Of a stretch of 64,000 bases of DNA, positions 16,864 through 25,526 are shown piece after piece. The DNA is from Pseudomonadota bacterium (GTDB lineage: Bacteria > Pseudomonadota > Alphaproteobacteria > Acetobacterales > Acetobacteraceae), in the NCBI GenBank assembly GCA_021805565.1, contig JAJZFA010000013.1:186001-250000 (forward strand), in the 5' to 3' direction. The position numbers and the translations under genes are program-made. The notes under the pieces were generated by a model. It saw only the letters and a list, made by a program, of their open reading frames with translations. It was not told where the DNA came from and ran no database searches. Each line of letters starts with the position of its first letter. Positions within the stretch are counted from its first letter, which is position 1.

Positions 16864-17724
16864 ATGCCGAACCCTGCTGCCCCATCCTGGTCCAGCCTCT
16901 TGGCTCGAACCCTGCGGACGAGTACCACCGACAAGATTTCGCTGGCCGCGGCGGGGTGCGCGTTCTACGCCACCCTGGCGCTATTTCCGGCGATCAGTAT
17001 GTTGATTTCCATCTATGGGATGGCTTTCGATCCCATAACGGCCGAAGCGCAGTTGTCGGACCTGTCCGGCCTGCTGCCTGCGCCAGCGTTTATGCTGATC
17101 CAGGATCGGGTGCATCAGCTCGTCGCCCAGAGCAACGGCATGTTGAGCCTGCACCTGGCCATCAGTCTGCTGTTGACGTTCTGGAGCAGTTCCAGCGGCA
17201 GCAAGTCGGTGCTGTCGGCGATCAACGTCGCCTACGATGTCACCGAACAACGGCCTTTCCTGTGGTTTCAGGCAATCGGCATGGGCATGACCCTGATTGC
17301 CATGCTGTGCGCGATCCTGGCGATCGGCGTTTTGCTGGTGTTGCCCGCGGCGATCGGGTTTTTGGGGCTGGCGACCGATGGCGGCGGTTTGATCCACACG
17401 GCGGGCATGGCCATGCTGATCGGATTTTTCTTCGTCGCGATTGCCTTGCTGTATCGCTTCGGGCCCTCGCGGCCATCCCCAGGCCGCGTCAGTATCGCGC
17501 CTGGGGCGGCGCTGGCGACCGTATTATGGCTGATCGCATCGGAGCTGCTGTCGTTCTACGTTGCCAAGATCGGAACGTTTGGTGCGACCTATGGCTCGCT
17601 CGGTGCGGCCGTCGGCGTGATGATGTGGTTTTATGTCTCGGCCTACGCGGTGCTGCTCGGCGCGGAACTGAACGCCCGGTTGGAGGAGCCGGCCGCGGAC
17701 GGTTATACGCCCGTTCGGCCGTGA
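16864..17724 (+). CDS. YihY/UPF0761 family inner-membrane protein
   Basis: The 286-residue protein shows the YihY (BrkB) pattern. An N-terminal amphipathic segment with the conserved AAAGCAFYATLALFPA motif is followed by about six membrane helices, and GATYGSLGAAVGVMMWFY near the end. It was once annotated as ribonuclease BN, which is no longer accepted. Function is unknown; a role in the cell envelope is assumed. It is divergent from the decarboxylase leader. Confidence 0.9.
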   Translation: MPNPAAPSWSSLLARTLRTSTTDKISLAAAGCAFYATLALFPAISMLISIYGMAFDPITAEAQLSDLSGLLPAPAFMLIQDRVHQLVAQSNGMLSLHLAISLLLTFWSSSSGSKSVLSAINVAYDVTEQRPFLWFQAIGMGMTLIAMLCAILAIGVLLVLPAAIGFLGLATDGGGLIHTAGMAMLIGFFFVAIALLYRFGPSRPSPGRVSIAPGAALATVLWLIASELLSFYVAKIGTFGATYGSLGAAVGVMMWFYVSAYAVLLGAELNARLEEPAADGYTPVRP

Positions 17725-17738
17725 TAACATCCGCCCGC

Positions 17739-17763
17739 CCGTCCGGCCGGATATACCGGACGG
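17739..17763. terminator. Hairpin between convergent genes
   Basis: CCGTCCGG (17739-17746) and CCGGACGG (17756-17763) form a perfect 8-bp stem with a 9-nt loop. It lies between the yihY-like stop at 17724 and the convergent DUF6362 gene ending at 17786. There is no T-run on either side, so terminator function is only likely. Confidence 0.4.
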
Positions 17764-17785
17764 CAAGACGGGGCGCGCCGTTTCG

Positions 17786-18277
17786 TTACGGTGCGCACTT
17801 CAGCGCCGCGACGATCGTGGCGATCCCCTTGGCGTGCCAGCGCTGGATCGCCTTGTGGTCGGCACCGAGTGCCGTGCCGAGGCGGCGCCAGGGAAATAAA
17901 TGCCGGTCGGTGATGGGATGCACCAGGCTGCGTGCTCCGACCACGCGGCGCAGCACATAGGTTTCCAGCGGAATCAGCGGGATCCAGCTCATTGCCTCAT
18001 CCATCCGGGTGATTTTTTCCGCCGATGGCACGTGCGGGCGAATTTGGGTCGCGGTCCATCCATACGATTCCAGCGCGGTGCGGACGATATCGAGCGACGA
18101 TGTCCGCAGCCGGGTCGAATAGCCCGTGCCAGGCAGGGCCAGCAGAGTCGCCCCGGCTTCTTCCAGGCGATAGACGACATAGTCGGCATCGATTTCATGG
18201 CCGGTGGTCATGACCGGGCGAACCGGCGGCTTCGGCGCGGCGCAGGCTGGCATCCGGGAGAGTCGGAGAGCCGTCAT
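17786..18277 (-). CDS. DUF6362 family protein (prophage-type)
   Basis: The 163-residue protein matches the DUF6362 pattern seen in alphaproteobacterial prophages: a conserved MDEAMSWIPLIP segment and a C-terminal DHKAIQRWHAKGIATI helix-turn-helix-like region. It may bind DNA. The ATG at 18277 has GGAAGGA upstream. It lies just downstream of an AsnC-like HTH gene on the same strand; this pairing is usual in phage-derived regions. Confidence 0.65.
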   Translation of the reverse strand: MTALRLSRMPACAAPKPPVRPVMTTGHEIDADYVVYRLEEAGATLLALPGTGYSTRLRTSSLDIVRTALESYGWTATQIRPHVPSAEKITRMDEAMSWIPLIPLETYVLRRVVGARSLVHPITDRHLFPWRRLGTALGADHKAIQRWHAKGIATIVAALKCAP

Positions 18278-18308
18278 GGTGTTATCCTTCCGTTGGTTTC
18301 GGCCAGGT

Positions 18309-18614
18309 TCAGCGCAGGGAGCCGAGCGGTTTGAAGGGCACGTTTTCCAGGCTGGTACCGCGATTGATCGCGTTCCAGCTTCCGGAAGCGCCGGCGGGCA
18401 TCGGGTCGCGGCCGGATTCGTCCAGGCTGGCGTTGGCATTCGGGGGCATGTCTTCGGCGCCGATGGCGCGGGCGTGGTCGATCACGGTCGATCGGGCGAG
18501 TCCGAGTGCCAGGGCGACGGCATCCCAGCTTGCGCCTTCGGTACGGAGGCGGCGGATTTGGTTATCCTGCCCACCTGTCCAGACAGTTTTCCTAGGCATT
18601 GGCGTCTCCGACAT
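18309..18614 (-). CDS. Small HTH protein, AsnC/GcrA-like (prophage-type)
   Basis: The 101-residue product begins with a WTGGQDNQIRRLRTEGASWD segment and continues VALALGLARSTVIDHARAIG. This is the helix-turn-helix found in AsnC-like or GcrA-like proteins of acetobacterial prophages. The rest is a low-complexity tail. It is first in a two-gene operon with DUF6362, divergent from the XRE repressor across an AT-rich gap. The real start could be the second Met at about 18599. Confidence 0.65.
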   Translation of the reverse strand: MSETPMPRKTVWTGGQDNQIRRLRTEGASWDAVALALGLARSTVIDHARAIGAEDMPPNANASLDESGRDPMPAGASGSWNAINRGTSLENVPFKPLGSLR

Positions 18615-18906
18615 GAACGAGAAGTGAACATGACGTTAGTTAGTAAAAATAACAGGCGTCGTCAATCACTATAACGATTAAATAGGTAATATTTCCATAA
18701 ATCAGCCTGACGGCTGGGTTGCGCCCATTCCGGAGGGGAGTGGCGTGCTACTGTTCGTCCCGTGGACGCGGCTATTTCCGGCTATTTCTGCCGAATATAT
18801 TCAATTTTTTGACAAAATTTGAACAGTCTGTAACGAGACGATGTAAAGCTATTTTACCTTTTCCCTTGCAGATATGGGCCGCAATTTTATCTGGATTTCA
18901 CCCTAA
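18615..18906. other. AT-rich divergent intergenic region of the phage remnant
   Basis: These 292 bp lie between the divergent HTH gene and XRE repressor and are far richer in A+T than the surroundings. TTGACA occurs at 18809-18814 without a convincing -10 element 17 bp further on. This is probably the operator/promoter region of a phage-type switch. No gene is seen in it. Confidence 0.5.
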
Positions 18907-19260
18907 ATGTCATATAAACTAACAAATATGGAAACATGTCAGGATATCGGCACACGCATCCGGGCTGCCCGGGTCGATCGCGGCCTCACGCAGGACGAAC
19001 TCGCCGGGCGCGTGGGGGTGTCACGTAGTGCGGTCGCGCAGTGGGAAACCGGGCGCGCCGGTCAGATCACCGGCAACCTGTCCCGCATCGCCGGCGTGCT
19101 TGGGGTGAACGTCGAATACCTGATGTTCGGCGACAGCAAGCACGCGCCCGCGGCGGCCGGGCAGGGCGACGAACTCGCGTTGCTGCGCCTGTATCGCGCG
19201 TGCGACCCCGAAGACCGCCAAATGCTGCTGCGCACCGCCCGCCGCCTTGCGCGCGACTGA
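18907..19260 (+). CDS. XRE-family repressor
   Basis: The 117-residue protein has an HTH_3 (lambda Cro/C1-like) domain at about residues 10-66. It includes GLTQDELAGRVGVSRSAVAQ and WETGRAGQITGNLSRIAGVL, ending with the typical LGVNVEYLMFG. A short helical tail follows and there is no peptidase domain. Alternative starts are at 18907 or the downstream ATG at 18928. It faces two minus-strand prophage-type genes, so it may be the immunity-like repressor of a remnant. Confidence 0.82.
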   Translation: MSYKLTNMETCQDIGTRIRAARVDRGLTQDELAGRVGVSRSAVAQWETGRAGQITGNLSRIAGVLGVNVEYLMFGDSKHAPAAAGQGDELALLRLYRACDPEDRQMLLRTARRLARD

Positions 19261-19342
19261 ACGCGCGGACACTCCGGATAACCGAGCGATATCGGGCGCC
19301 AGTCCTGCTATAGCGGGGGATCGACAGACAGGACGACGCGGC

Positions 19343-20098
19343 ATGCTCGATAGGTCCCCATCTCACGCCGGCAAGGTTCCAGCGGTCACGCTTGGGTTCT
19401 GGGTCATCAAGATCGCCGCCACCACGCTGGGCGAAACCGGCGGCGACACGCTGTCCATGTCCATGGGGCTGGGCTATGCCGTCAGCACCGTCATCGTTTT
19501 CGCTATTTTTCTGCTGGCAGCCGGCGCGCAAATCCGCGCGCGTGCCCTCCATCCGTTTCTGTACTGGGCAACGATCGTCGCTGCGACGACCGCCGGTACC
19601 ACGATGGCCGACTTCGCCGACCGCTCGCTGGGTATTGGCTATATTGGCGGATCCGTGTTGCTGTTCGCGCTGTTGATGGCGGTTCTGCTGGCCTGGTGGA
19701 AAACGGCCGGCACCGTATCCGTGACCGCCATCGTCACCCCCAAGGCCGAAGCGTTCTACTGGGCCGCGATTTTTGCCTCCAACACACTCGGTACGGCACT
19801 CGGGGATTTTCTTGCCGACGATTCCGGTCTTGGTTTTGCCGGCGGCGCCCTGGTTTTTGCCAGCCTGCTGGCGATCGTCGCGGCGGGCTACCGCTTCATC
19901 GGTGTCTCCCACACCCTGCTGTTTTGGACGGCTTTCATCCTGACCCGTCCGCTGGGTGCGACGGTGGGCGATCTGCTGACCAAATCGCACGACGATGGCG
20001 GTTTTGGGCTGAGCCGATCCGGTTCCACCGCGATCCTCGCGGTGTTCATCGTTGCCGGTATTCTGTTTGTCCGGCCCCGGGGGCCAAGGGCAGCATAG
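19343..20098 (+). CDS. DUF347-repeat membrane protein (COG4705)
   Basis: The 251-residue polytopic protein contains repeated DUF347 units of the form FW(V/A)IKIAATTLGETGGD, seen near residues 18, 75, 135 and 190, each beginning a membrane helix pair. Such proteins are uncharacterised membrane-anchored proteins. The ATG at 19343 follows GGACGACGCGGC. The stop codon at 20096-20098 lies inside the edge of a structured repeat (20088-20192), so the last codons derive from or adjoin that element. Confidence 0.82.
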   Translation: MLDRSPSHAGKVPAVTLGFWVIKIAATTLGETGGDTLSMSMGLGYAVSTVIVFAIFLLAAGAQIRARALHPFLYWATIVAATTAGTTMADFADRSLGIGYIGGSVLLFALLMAVLLAWWKTAGTVSVTAIVTPKAEAFYWAAIFASNTLGTALGDFLADDSGLGFAGGALVFASLLAIVAAGYRFIGVSHTLLFWTAFILTRPLGATVGDLLTKSHDDGGFGLSRSGSTAILAVFIVAGILFVRPRGPRAA

Positions 20099-20192
20099 GC
20101 ATAGGTGCGTCGGCACGCCGATGAAGCTGCCCGTTCAAACAAAGATTTAGGTCATGCTCGATGCCGCAATCCGAAGCGAGCATGGCCTAAAG
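20088..20192 (-). repeat. Structured repeat family 1, copy a
   Basis: Palindrome TTAGGTCATGCTCG (20147-20160) and CGAGCATGGCCTAA (20177-20190) forms 14 pairs with one G-T. The adjoining tail carries GGGCAGC/GCTGCCC around a GTGC-CGAC-GCAC hairpin. Read on the minus strand it aligns along its length with the copies at 26668, 28097 and 54231, sharing CGGATTGCGG in the loop with the copy at 28097. It follows the 3' end of the DUF347 gene. Confidence 0.8.
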
Positions 20193-20273
20193 GCCGAGCG
20201 GCGGTCGTCAAACCGGCCGGCGCCCCCGTCCGCGCATTGACGCGGCGGGCGGCAGGGTCCACCGCTGATACCC

Positions 20274-22145
20274 ATGTTGCGCCGCTTCGAAGCCCTGCTG
20301 AATCCCACCGCCGGCACGCCGGCCCCCCCACCGGATGCCGGCCTGGTTGGATTTTACTGGTTTTATATCCGGCAGGTGCGAGCCTTGACGGCCGCGCTGT
20401 TCATCTTCGGCGGCCTGATCGCCATTTTGGACACGATGATCCCGGCATTTATCGGCCGTGTCGTCGGCCTCGTGTCATCCAACACACCGGCCACTTTATT
20501 CCGCGATCACGGTGCCGTGCTGCTGGGGATGGCCTTCACGATGCTGATCCTGCGCCCGCTGGTTGCCCTGGGCCATGGCGTGCTGGTGAACCAGATCGTC
20601 AACCCTGGCTTTTCCAACATGATTCGCTGGCAAAACCACTGGCATGTGGTGCGGCAAAGCTGGACGTTTTTCCAGAACGATTTCGCCGGCCGTATCGCCA
20701 ACCGGGTTCTGCAGACCGGCCCGGCGTTGCGAGAAAGTCTGGTCATGGCGTTCGATGCCGCGTGGTACATCCTGGTGTATGGCTCCAGCGCGCTGGTGTT
20801 GCTGGGGCGGCTGGACTGGCGGCTGATGCTGCCGATGCTGCTGTGGTTTGCCTGCTATGCCGGGATGCTGCGCTATTTCGTACCGCGCTTGCGCGACCGG
20901 TCGCGCCGCGTGTCGGAAATGCGCTCCACCCTGACCGGCCGGGTTGTCGATAGCTACACCAATATTTTAACGGTCAAGCTGTTCGCCCGGTCTCGCGACG
21001 AGGACGCGTTCGTGCGCGACGCGATCGACGAGCATACCGGCGTGTTCCGCGATCAGACGCGCCTGACGACGGGATACACCGCCACGCTGATGACGATGAA
21101 CGCGTGGCTGATCGTGTCGATGGCGGCGGTCGCGCTGTGGCAATGGTCCGCCGGTCATATCGCGATCGGCGCCGTTGCCACCGCCATTCCGCTGGCGTGG
21201 CAACTGAATAATATCGCCGGGTGGGTGGCCCGCAGCGTGACCTCGATTTTCGAGAATATCGGCACCGTGCAGGACGGTATGCGGTCCATCGACGTGCCAA
21301 GGCAGCTACCCGATCCGCCGGATGCGGCCGAACTGGTGGTGACAGGCGGCGAGATTCGCGTCGAAAACCTGCATTTCGATTACGGACGCATCCGTGAGGC
21401 CTCAAGCGGGCGTTTTCCCGCCGTCCTGCATGGTATCGACCTGACGATCGCGCCTGGCGAGCGGGTCGGCCTGATCGGCCCGTCCGGCGCCGGCAAATCG
21501 ACATTCGTCAATCTGCTGCTGCATTTTTTCGATCCGGCGTCGGGCCGGATCCTGATCGACGGCCAGGACATCGCCGGCGTCGCCCAGGAAAGCCTGCGCC
21601 GGCACATCGCCATGGTGACCCAGGATACATCGTTGCTGCATCGATCGATCCGGGAAAACATCCGCTACGGACAGCCGCGGGCATCCGACGCACAGATTGC
21701 CGCCGCCGCGAAACAGGCCCACGCGCACGACTTCATCCTCGGCCTGGAAGACTGGCATGGCCGCACCGGCTACGACGCGCATGTGGGGGAGCGCGGGGTG
21801 AAACTGTCCGGCGGTCAACGCCAGCGTGTCGCGCTCGCGCGCGTGATCCTGAAGAACGCACCGATCCTGATCCTGGACGAAGCGACATCGGCCCTGGATT
21901 CCGAGGTCGAGGCCGCAATTCAGGAGCAACTGGACACGCTGATGGAGGGCCGCACCGTGATCGCCATCGCTCACCGGCTATCGACCATTGCCAGGATGGA
22001 CCGGCTGATCGTGCTGGACCAGGGACGCATCGCCGAATCCGGTTCCCACGCTGAATTGCTGCGCCGGGATGGCACCTATGCGCGGCTGTGGCGTCGGCAA
22101 TCGGGGGCCTTCGGCAGTGCGGGCGAAGGTGCGATTGCCGTCTGA
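20274..22145 (+). CDS. ABC exporter, fused permease-ATPase half-transporter
   Basis: The 623-residue protein has an N-terminal type IV exporter membrane domain (about six helices, residues 30-330) and a nucleotide-binding domain. The latter shows Walker A GPSGAGKST, signature LSGGQRQR and Walker B ILILDEATSALD. It works as a dimer. It resembles MsbA-like and YheI/YheH-like multidrug or lipid exporters; substrate cannot be told. The stop codon overlaps the start of repeat family 2 copy 1. Confidence 0.9.
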   Translation: MLRRFEALLNPTAGTPAPPPDAGLVGFYWFYIRQVRALTAALFIFGGLIAILDTMIPAFIGRVVGLVSSNTPATLFRDHGAVLLGMAFTMLILRPLVALGHGVLVNQIVNPGFSNMIRWQNHWHVVRQSWTFFQNDFAGRIANRVLQTGPALRESLVMAFDAAWYILVYGSSALVLLGRLDWRLMLPMLLWFACYAGMLRYFVPRLRDRSRRVSEMRSTLTGRVVDSYTNILTVKLFARSRDEDAFVRDAIDEHTGVFRDQTRLTTGYTATLMTMNAWLIVSMAAVALWQWSAGHIAIGAVATAIPLAWQLNNIAGWVARSVTSIFENIGTVQDGMRSIDVPRQLPDPPDAAELVVTGGEIRVENLHFDYGRIREASSGRFPAVLHGIDLTIAPGERVGLIGPSGAGKSTFVNLLLHFFDPASGRILIDGQDIAGVAQESLRRHIAMVTQDTSLLHRSIRENIRYGQPRASDAQIAAAAKQAHAHDFILGLEDWHGRTGYDAHVGERGVKLSGGQRQRVALARVILKNAPILILDEATSALDSEVEAAIQEQLDTLMEGRTVIAIAHRLSTIARMDRLIVLDQGRIAESGSHAELLRRDGTYARLWRRQSGAFGSAGEGAIAV

Positions 22146-22260
22146 TACCAACCGGCGGAAAGGATGACTCTCCATCCTTTCCGCCGGTTGGTATCGCGCG
22201 CCGCGTTGGACGGCGGCGGCGCGCCAAAAAAAGACCGATACCACCCGCCCGCATGTTGAA
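22144..22260 (+). repeat. Palindromic repeat family 2, copy 1
   Basis: A perfect 23-bp stem (22144-22166 with 22173-22195, loop ACTCTC) begins inside the TGA of the ABC exporter gene. A second perfect 9-bp stem GCGCGCCGC/GCGGCGCGC and a run of seven A follow. The whole stretch aligns with 51921-52030, including TATCGCGCGCCG and TTGGACGG. Confidence 0.8.
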
Positions 22261-22353
22261 GGATCGGTCATAATCCGGTTCTCCACAGGCCCCGGCAACC
22301 GTGCCATGATCCTGGTGTTACCGGTCGAGTCCATCGTCACCCGGGAGGCACCC

Positions 22354-22707
22354 ATGGCACGCGCGAAACCCAGCCCATCCAACCCCAACCCCCTGGCGGA
22401 CGACCCGGCGCGCGAGCAGCGCATCCGCGAGCGCGCCTATCATCTGTGGGAGACAGACGGCCGGCCGCATGGCCGGGACATCGAATACTGGGAGCGCGCA
22501 CGCGAACTGACCGGTATGGCGGAAAGCGTCGGCAGCGGCCTGCTGCCCAATCCGCAAACCGCGCCCGGCCGGATCGATCAGGCGGATATCACCGAGGCCG
22601 ATATTCAGGAAAACCTCGGCGAATTTCCCGGTCGCCTGACCGATCGGGGCGACATACAGGCCACGCCAAAGCGCCGCGCCCGCGCCAAACCGAAAAAACC
22701 GGCGTGA
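22354..22707 (+). CDS. DUF2934 family protein
   Basis: The 117-residue cytoplasmic protein has the DUF2934 core at about residues 19-48: IRERAYHLWETDGRPHGRD, ending EYWERARE. A charged, low-complexity tail follows with a Lys/Arg/Pro-rich C-terminus. The ATG at 22354 has CGGGAGG upstream. Function is unknown; such genes often lie near stress or envelope genes in alphaproteobacteria. Confidence 0.85.
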   Translation: MARAKPSPSNPNPLADDPAREQRIRERAYHLWETDGRPHGRDIEYWERARELTGMAESVGSGLLPNPQTAPGRIDQADITEADIQENLGEFPGRLTDRGDIQATPKRRARAKPKKPA

Positions 22708-22827
22708 TGCCATCACGCTCTGGTGACATGGCCGGATATTAATCCGGTCTGCCCATTTCGTGCCACACAGACACCCCATCCTGCCCTGACACAAACGCAG
22801 ACATTCGGTCTCCGCAAGGACAGGCAG

Positions 22828-24606
22828 ATGCGATTCTTTAAGGTTTATGGGCGCGTTCTCGGACTGCTGGGGCGGGATATCCGGGTCGCCGGATGTGTTG
22901 CCGTCGCCAGTATGGTGGCCGCCGGTCTCCAGTTTCTCGACCCGGTACTGTTCGGCCGGGTCGTCACCCTGCTGTCGCGGTCTGACACGCTGCCGCACGG
23001 CGCCCTTTGGCACGACGCAACCGTGTTGCTGGGAATCTGGGTCACGGTCGGCATCGGCGGTATTGTTAGCAATATCGCGGTCGCTTTGCTCGCCGAACGT
23101 CTCGCGCATCGTCACCGGATTAAATCGATGGGCCGGTATTTCCAGCATGTGCTGGCCCTGCCGCTGTCTTTTCACGGATCGACGCACTCGGGCCGCATCA
23201 TCAAAGGGATGCTGACCGGAACCGATGGCTTGTTCGGCACCTGGCTGCTGTTTTTCCGCGATCAGCTTTCTACCATTTTATCCGCGTTTGTTCTGCTCCC
23301 GATGACACTTTTTCTGAACTGGCGGCTCGGTTTGGTGCTGATCGTGCTCGTTTCGCTTTTTCTGGTCTTTACCGCTATCGTGGTGCGGAAAACGGAAACC
23401 GCGCAGCGCCGGATCGAGGGGCTGAATTCCAACCTGGCCGGCACCGCGCAGGACGCGATCAGCAACGTCATGGTGGTGCAATCCTTCAATCGCCTGTCGG
23501 CCGAGGGCCGCCTGTTCGGCGACATCGCCAACCAGGTCATTCGCAATCAATTCCCGGTGCTGAACTGGTGGGCGCTGGTGAACGTCATGACGCGGGCATC
23601 CAGCACGCTGGCGATTATCGCGATCGTCGTCGTCGGCACCTGGTTGCATATGAACGGCCTTGCCAGCGTCGGCGAAATCGTCAGCTTCATGGGGTTCGCG
23701 ATGCTGCTGATCGGCCGCCTGGAAACCGCCGCGTCGTTCGTTTCGTCGCTGTTCTTCAAGCTGCCCGCGCTGGAGGACTTCTTCGCGGTTCTGGACGAAC
23801 GCAGTTCGGTGCCGGAAAAAGACAATGCCCGCACGCTATGGGCGCCGCGCGGCGAAGTGCGCTTCGAAAACGTCGGCTTCGCCTATCCCGCCAACGACGC
23901 GCGGGTCCTGACAGATGTCAGTTTCACGGCGAAACCCGGCACGTGCGTTGCCCTGGTGGGTCATACCGGCGCCGGCAAATCCACCGCGATGACCCTGCTC
24001 CAACGCCTGTGGGATCCGACGTCCGGCCAGATCGCAATCGATGGGCAGGACCTTCGCGATATCTCGCTGGACAGCCTGCGCGACAATATCGGCGTGGTGT
24101 TCCAGGAAAGCCTGCTGTTCAACCGATCGATCCGCGACAATGTGTTGGTTGGCCGGCCCGGCGCCACCGACGAGGAAATCGAACGGGCCTGCCGCATGGC
24201 CGACGCACATGAATTCATCGTTCGCCAGCAGAACGGGTACGACACCATGATCGGCGAACGCGGCACCACCCTGTCCGGCGGACAGAAGCAGCGTCTCGCT
24301 ATCGCCCGGGCCTTGTTGAAAAACCCGCCGATCCTGATCCTCGACGAAGCCACCAGCGCGCTGGACGCCGCGACCGAGGCGCGTGTCGGCAAGGCGCTGA
24401 AAACACTGATGGCGGGCCGCACGACCTTTATCATCGCGCACCGCCTGTCCACGGTGCGCGATGCCGACGAAATTCTGGTGTTCGATGACGGGCGAATTGT
24501 CGAGCAGGGTAGCTTCGACGCCTTGCTGGCCCGTCAGGGGCATTTCGCACAGCTTGTCGAAACCCAGCTTTCGCCCGCCGTGCCACACCTGATGGCGGCG
24601 GAGTGA
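22828..24606 (+). CDS. ndvA: NdvA/ChvA-like glucan ABC exporter
   Basis: The 592-residue fused permease-ATPase is close in length to NdvA/ChvA (about 588), which exports cyclic beta-1,2-glucan to the periplasm. It begins MRFFKVYGRVL with about six membrane helices to residue 300. The ATPase has GHTGAGKST, LSGGQKQR and ILILDEATSALD. AAGGA lies 10 bp before the ATG at 22828. No cyclic glucan synthase (ndvB) is in the window, so the substrate is inferred from overall resemblance only. Confidence 0.78.
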   Translation: MRFFKVYGRVLGLLGRDIRVAGCVAVASMVAAGLQFLDPVLFGRVVTLLSRSDTLPHGALWHDATVLLGIWVTVGIGGIVSNIAVALLAERLAHRHRIKSMGRYFQHVLALPLSFHGSTHSGRIIKGMLTGTDGLFGTWLLFFRDQLSTILSAFVLLPMTLFLNWRLGLVLIVLVSLFLVFTAIVVRKTETAQRRIEGLNSNLAGTAQDAISNVMVVQSFNRLSAEGRLFGDIANQVIRNQFPVLNWWALVNVMTRASSTLAIIAIVVVGTWLHMNGLASVGEIVSFMGFAMLLIGRLETAASFVSSLFFKLPALEDFFAVLDERSSVPEKDNARTLWAPRGEVRFENVGFAYPANDARVLTDVSFTAKPGTCVALVGHTGAGKSTAMTLLQRLWDPTSGQIAIDGQDLRDISLDSLRDNIGVVFQESLLFNRSIRDNVLVGRPGATDEEIERACRMADAHEFIVRQQNGYDTMIGERGTTLSGGQKQRLAIARALLKNPPILILDEATSALDAATEARVGKALKTLMAGRTTFIIAHRLSTVRDADEILVFDDGRIVEQGSFDALLARQGHFAQLVETQLSPAVPHLMAAE

Positions 24607-24699
24607 TCGCCGGTCAATCGAGTGTGACTGTCAGCTGCGACGATACGATGTTTAATTCGGCGGCATTATCGTATTGGTCGCGGAAAAGGGAAAAACATC

Positions 24700-24873
24700 A
24701 TGCTTCGGTTGGCCTTGTTCTTTCTTGTTGTTTCAATCGTGGCGGCGATATTCGGCTTTGGCGGAGTCGCCGCCGCTTCGGCCAGCATCGCCCGGATCCT
24801 GTTTTTCATCGCGATCGTGGTGTTCGTGGTGCTGTTGATTGCCGGCCTGATGACGGGCAGCACGCTGATGTAA
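24700..24873 (+). CDS. DUF1328 small membrane protein
   Basis: This 57-residue protein (ATG 24700, TAA 24871-24873) has two membrane helices with the DUF1328/YtjA pattern. It has a [19 protein letters not shown] start, an Ala-rich turn, then [30 protein letters not shown] precedes the start. Members are often stress-induced small membrane proteins of unknown function. Confidence 0.88.
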   Translation: MLRLALFFLVVSIVAAIFGFGGVAAASASIARILFFIAIVVFVVLLIAGLMTGSTLM

Positions 24874-25029
24874 TAGTGTTTGCTGCACCGCACAGCTAAA
24901 AGTTGCATTTGATTCTCTGGAAAGCGCATGCTGTGTTTCTGTAAGGATGCGGGTGCGCGATCAGGCGTAAAGTTTTCGTGAATACACGTGACTTGGGCGC
25001 CCCCGGCCGAACAAGCAAAGGGCAGGACA

Positions 25030-25467
25030 ATGTCAACAGTTGCCGCGATCCTCAAGCATAAGGGCTATCAGGTTTCCACCGTCGATCCCACCGCTCGCGT
25101 GGCCGATGTCGTATCGTTGCTGGCGGATCGCCGTATCGGCGCTGTCCTGGTGATGGACCGGGCGGAACAAATGCTCGGTATCGTCAGCGAACGGGACATC
25201 GTCCGGGCGCTGGCGGCTAACGGAGCCGCTACGCTGGACATGACAGCCGGCCAGTTGATGACGCGGGCCGTGCAGGTGGCGCACCCAGGAACAACCACGG
25301 ATCAGGCGATGCAGATGATGACCGCCGGCCGGTTCCGGCACCTTCCGGTTACCGATCGGGATACGCTGATCGGGCTGATCAGCATCGGCGATGTGGTCAA
25401 GGCCCGCATTACGCAACAGGATGCGGCAGTGGAAAGCCTGACCGCCTATGTTGCCGGATCGGCCTGA
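25030..25467 (+). CDS. CBS-domain pair protein
   Basis: The 145-residue protein consists of two CBS domains (about residues 8-68 and 75-135), with IGAVLVMD and GIVSERDIVRAL in the first and FRHLPVTD and GLISIGDVVKARI in the second. Stand-alone CBS pairs bind adenosine nucleotides and regulate partners. The ATG at 25030 follows AAAGGGCAGG. It appears monocistronic. Confidence 0.9.
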   Translation: MSTVAAILKHKGYQVSTVDPTARVADVVSLLADRRIGAVLVMDRAEQMLGIVSERDIVRALAANGAATLDMTAGQLMTRAVQVAHPGTTTDQAMQMMTAGRFRHLPVTDRDTLIGLISIGDVVKARITQQDAAVESLTAYVAGSA

Positions 25468-25526
25468 TGTAAATCGAAATAACACCGAATACTCCCGGAC
25501 TGCCGATCATGGCTTCGGCGGCCCGG

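Noticed and set aside
18809-18814. TTGACA as a sigma-70 -35 element for the XRE repressor
   Set aside because: No acceptable -10 hexamer is found at 16-18 bp, so no promoter is called.
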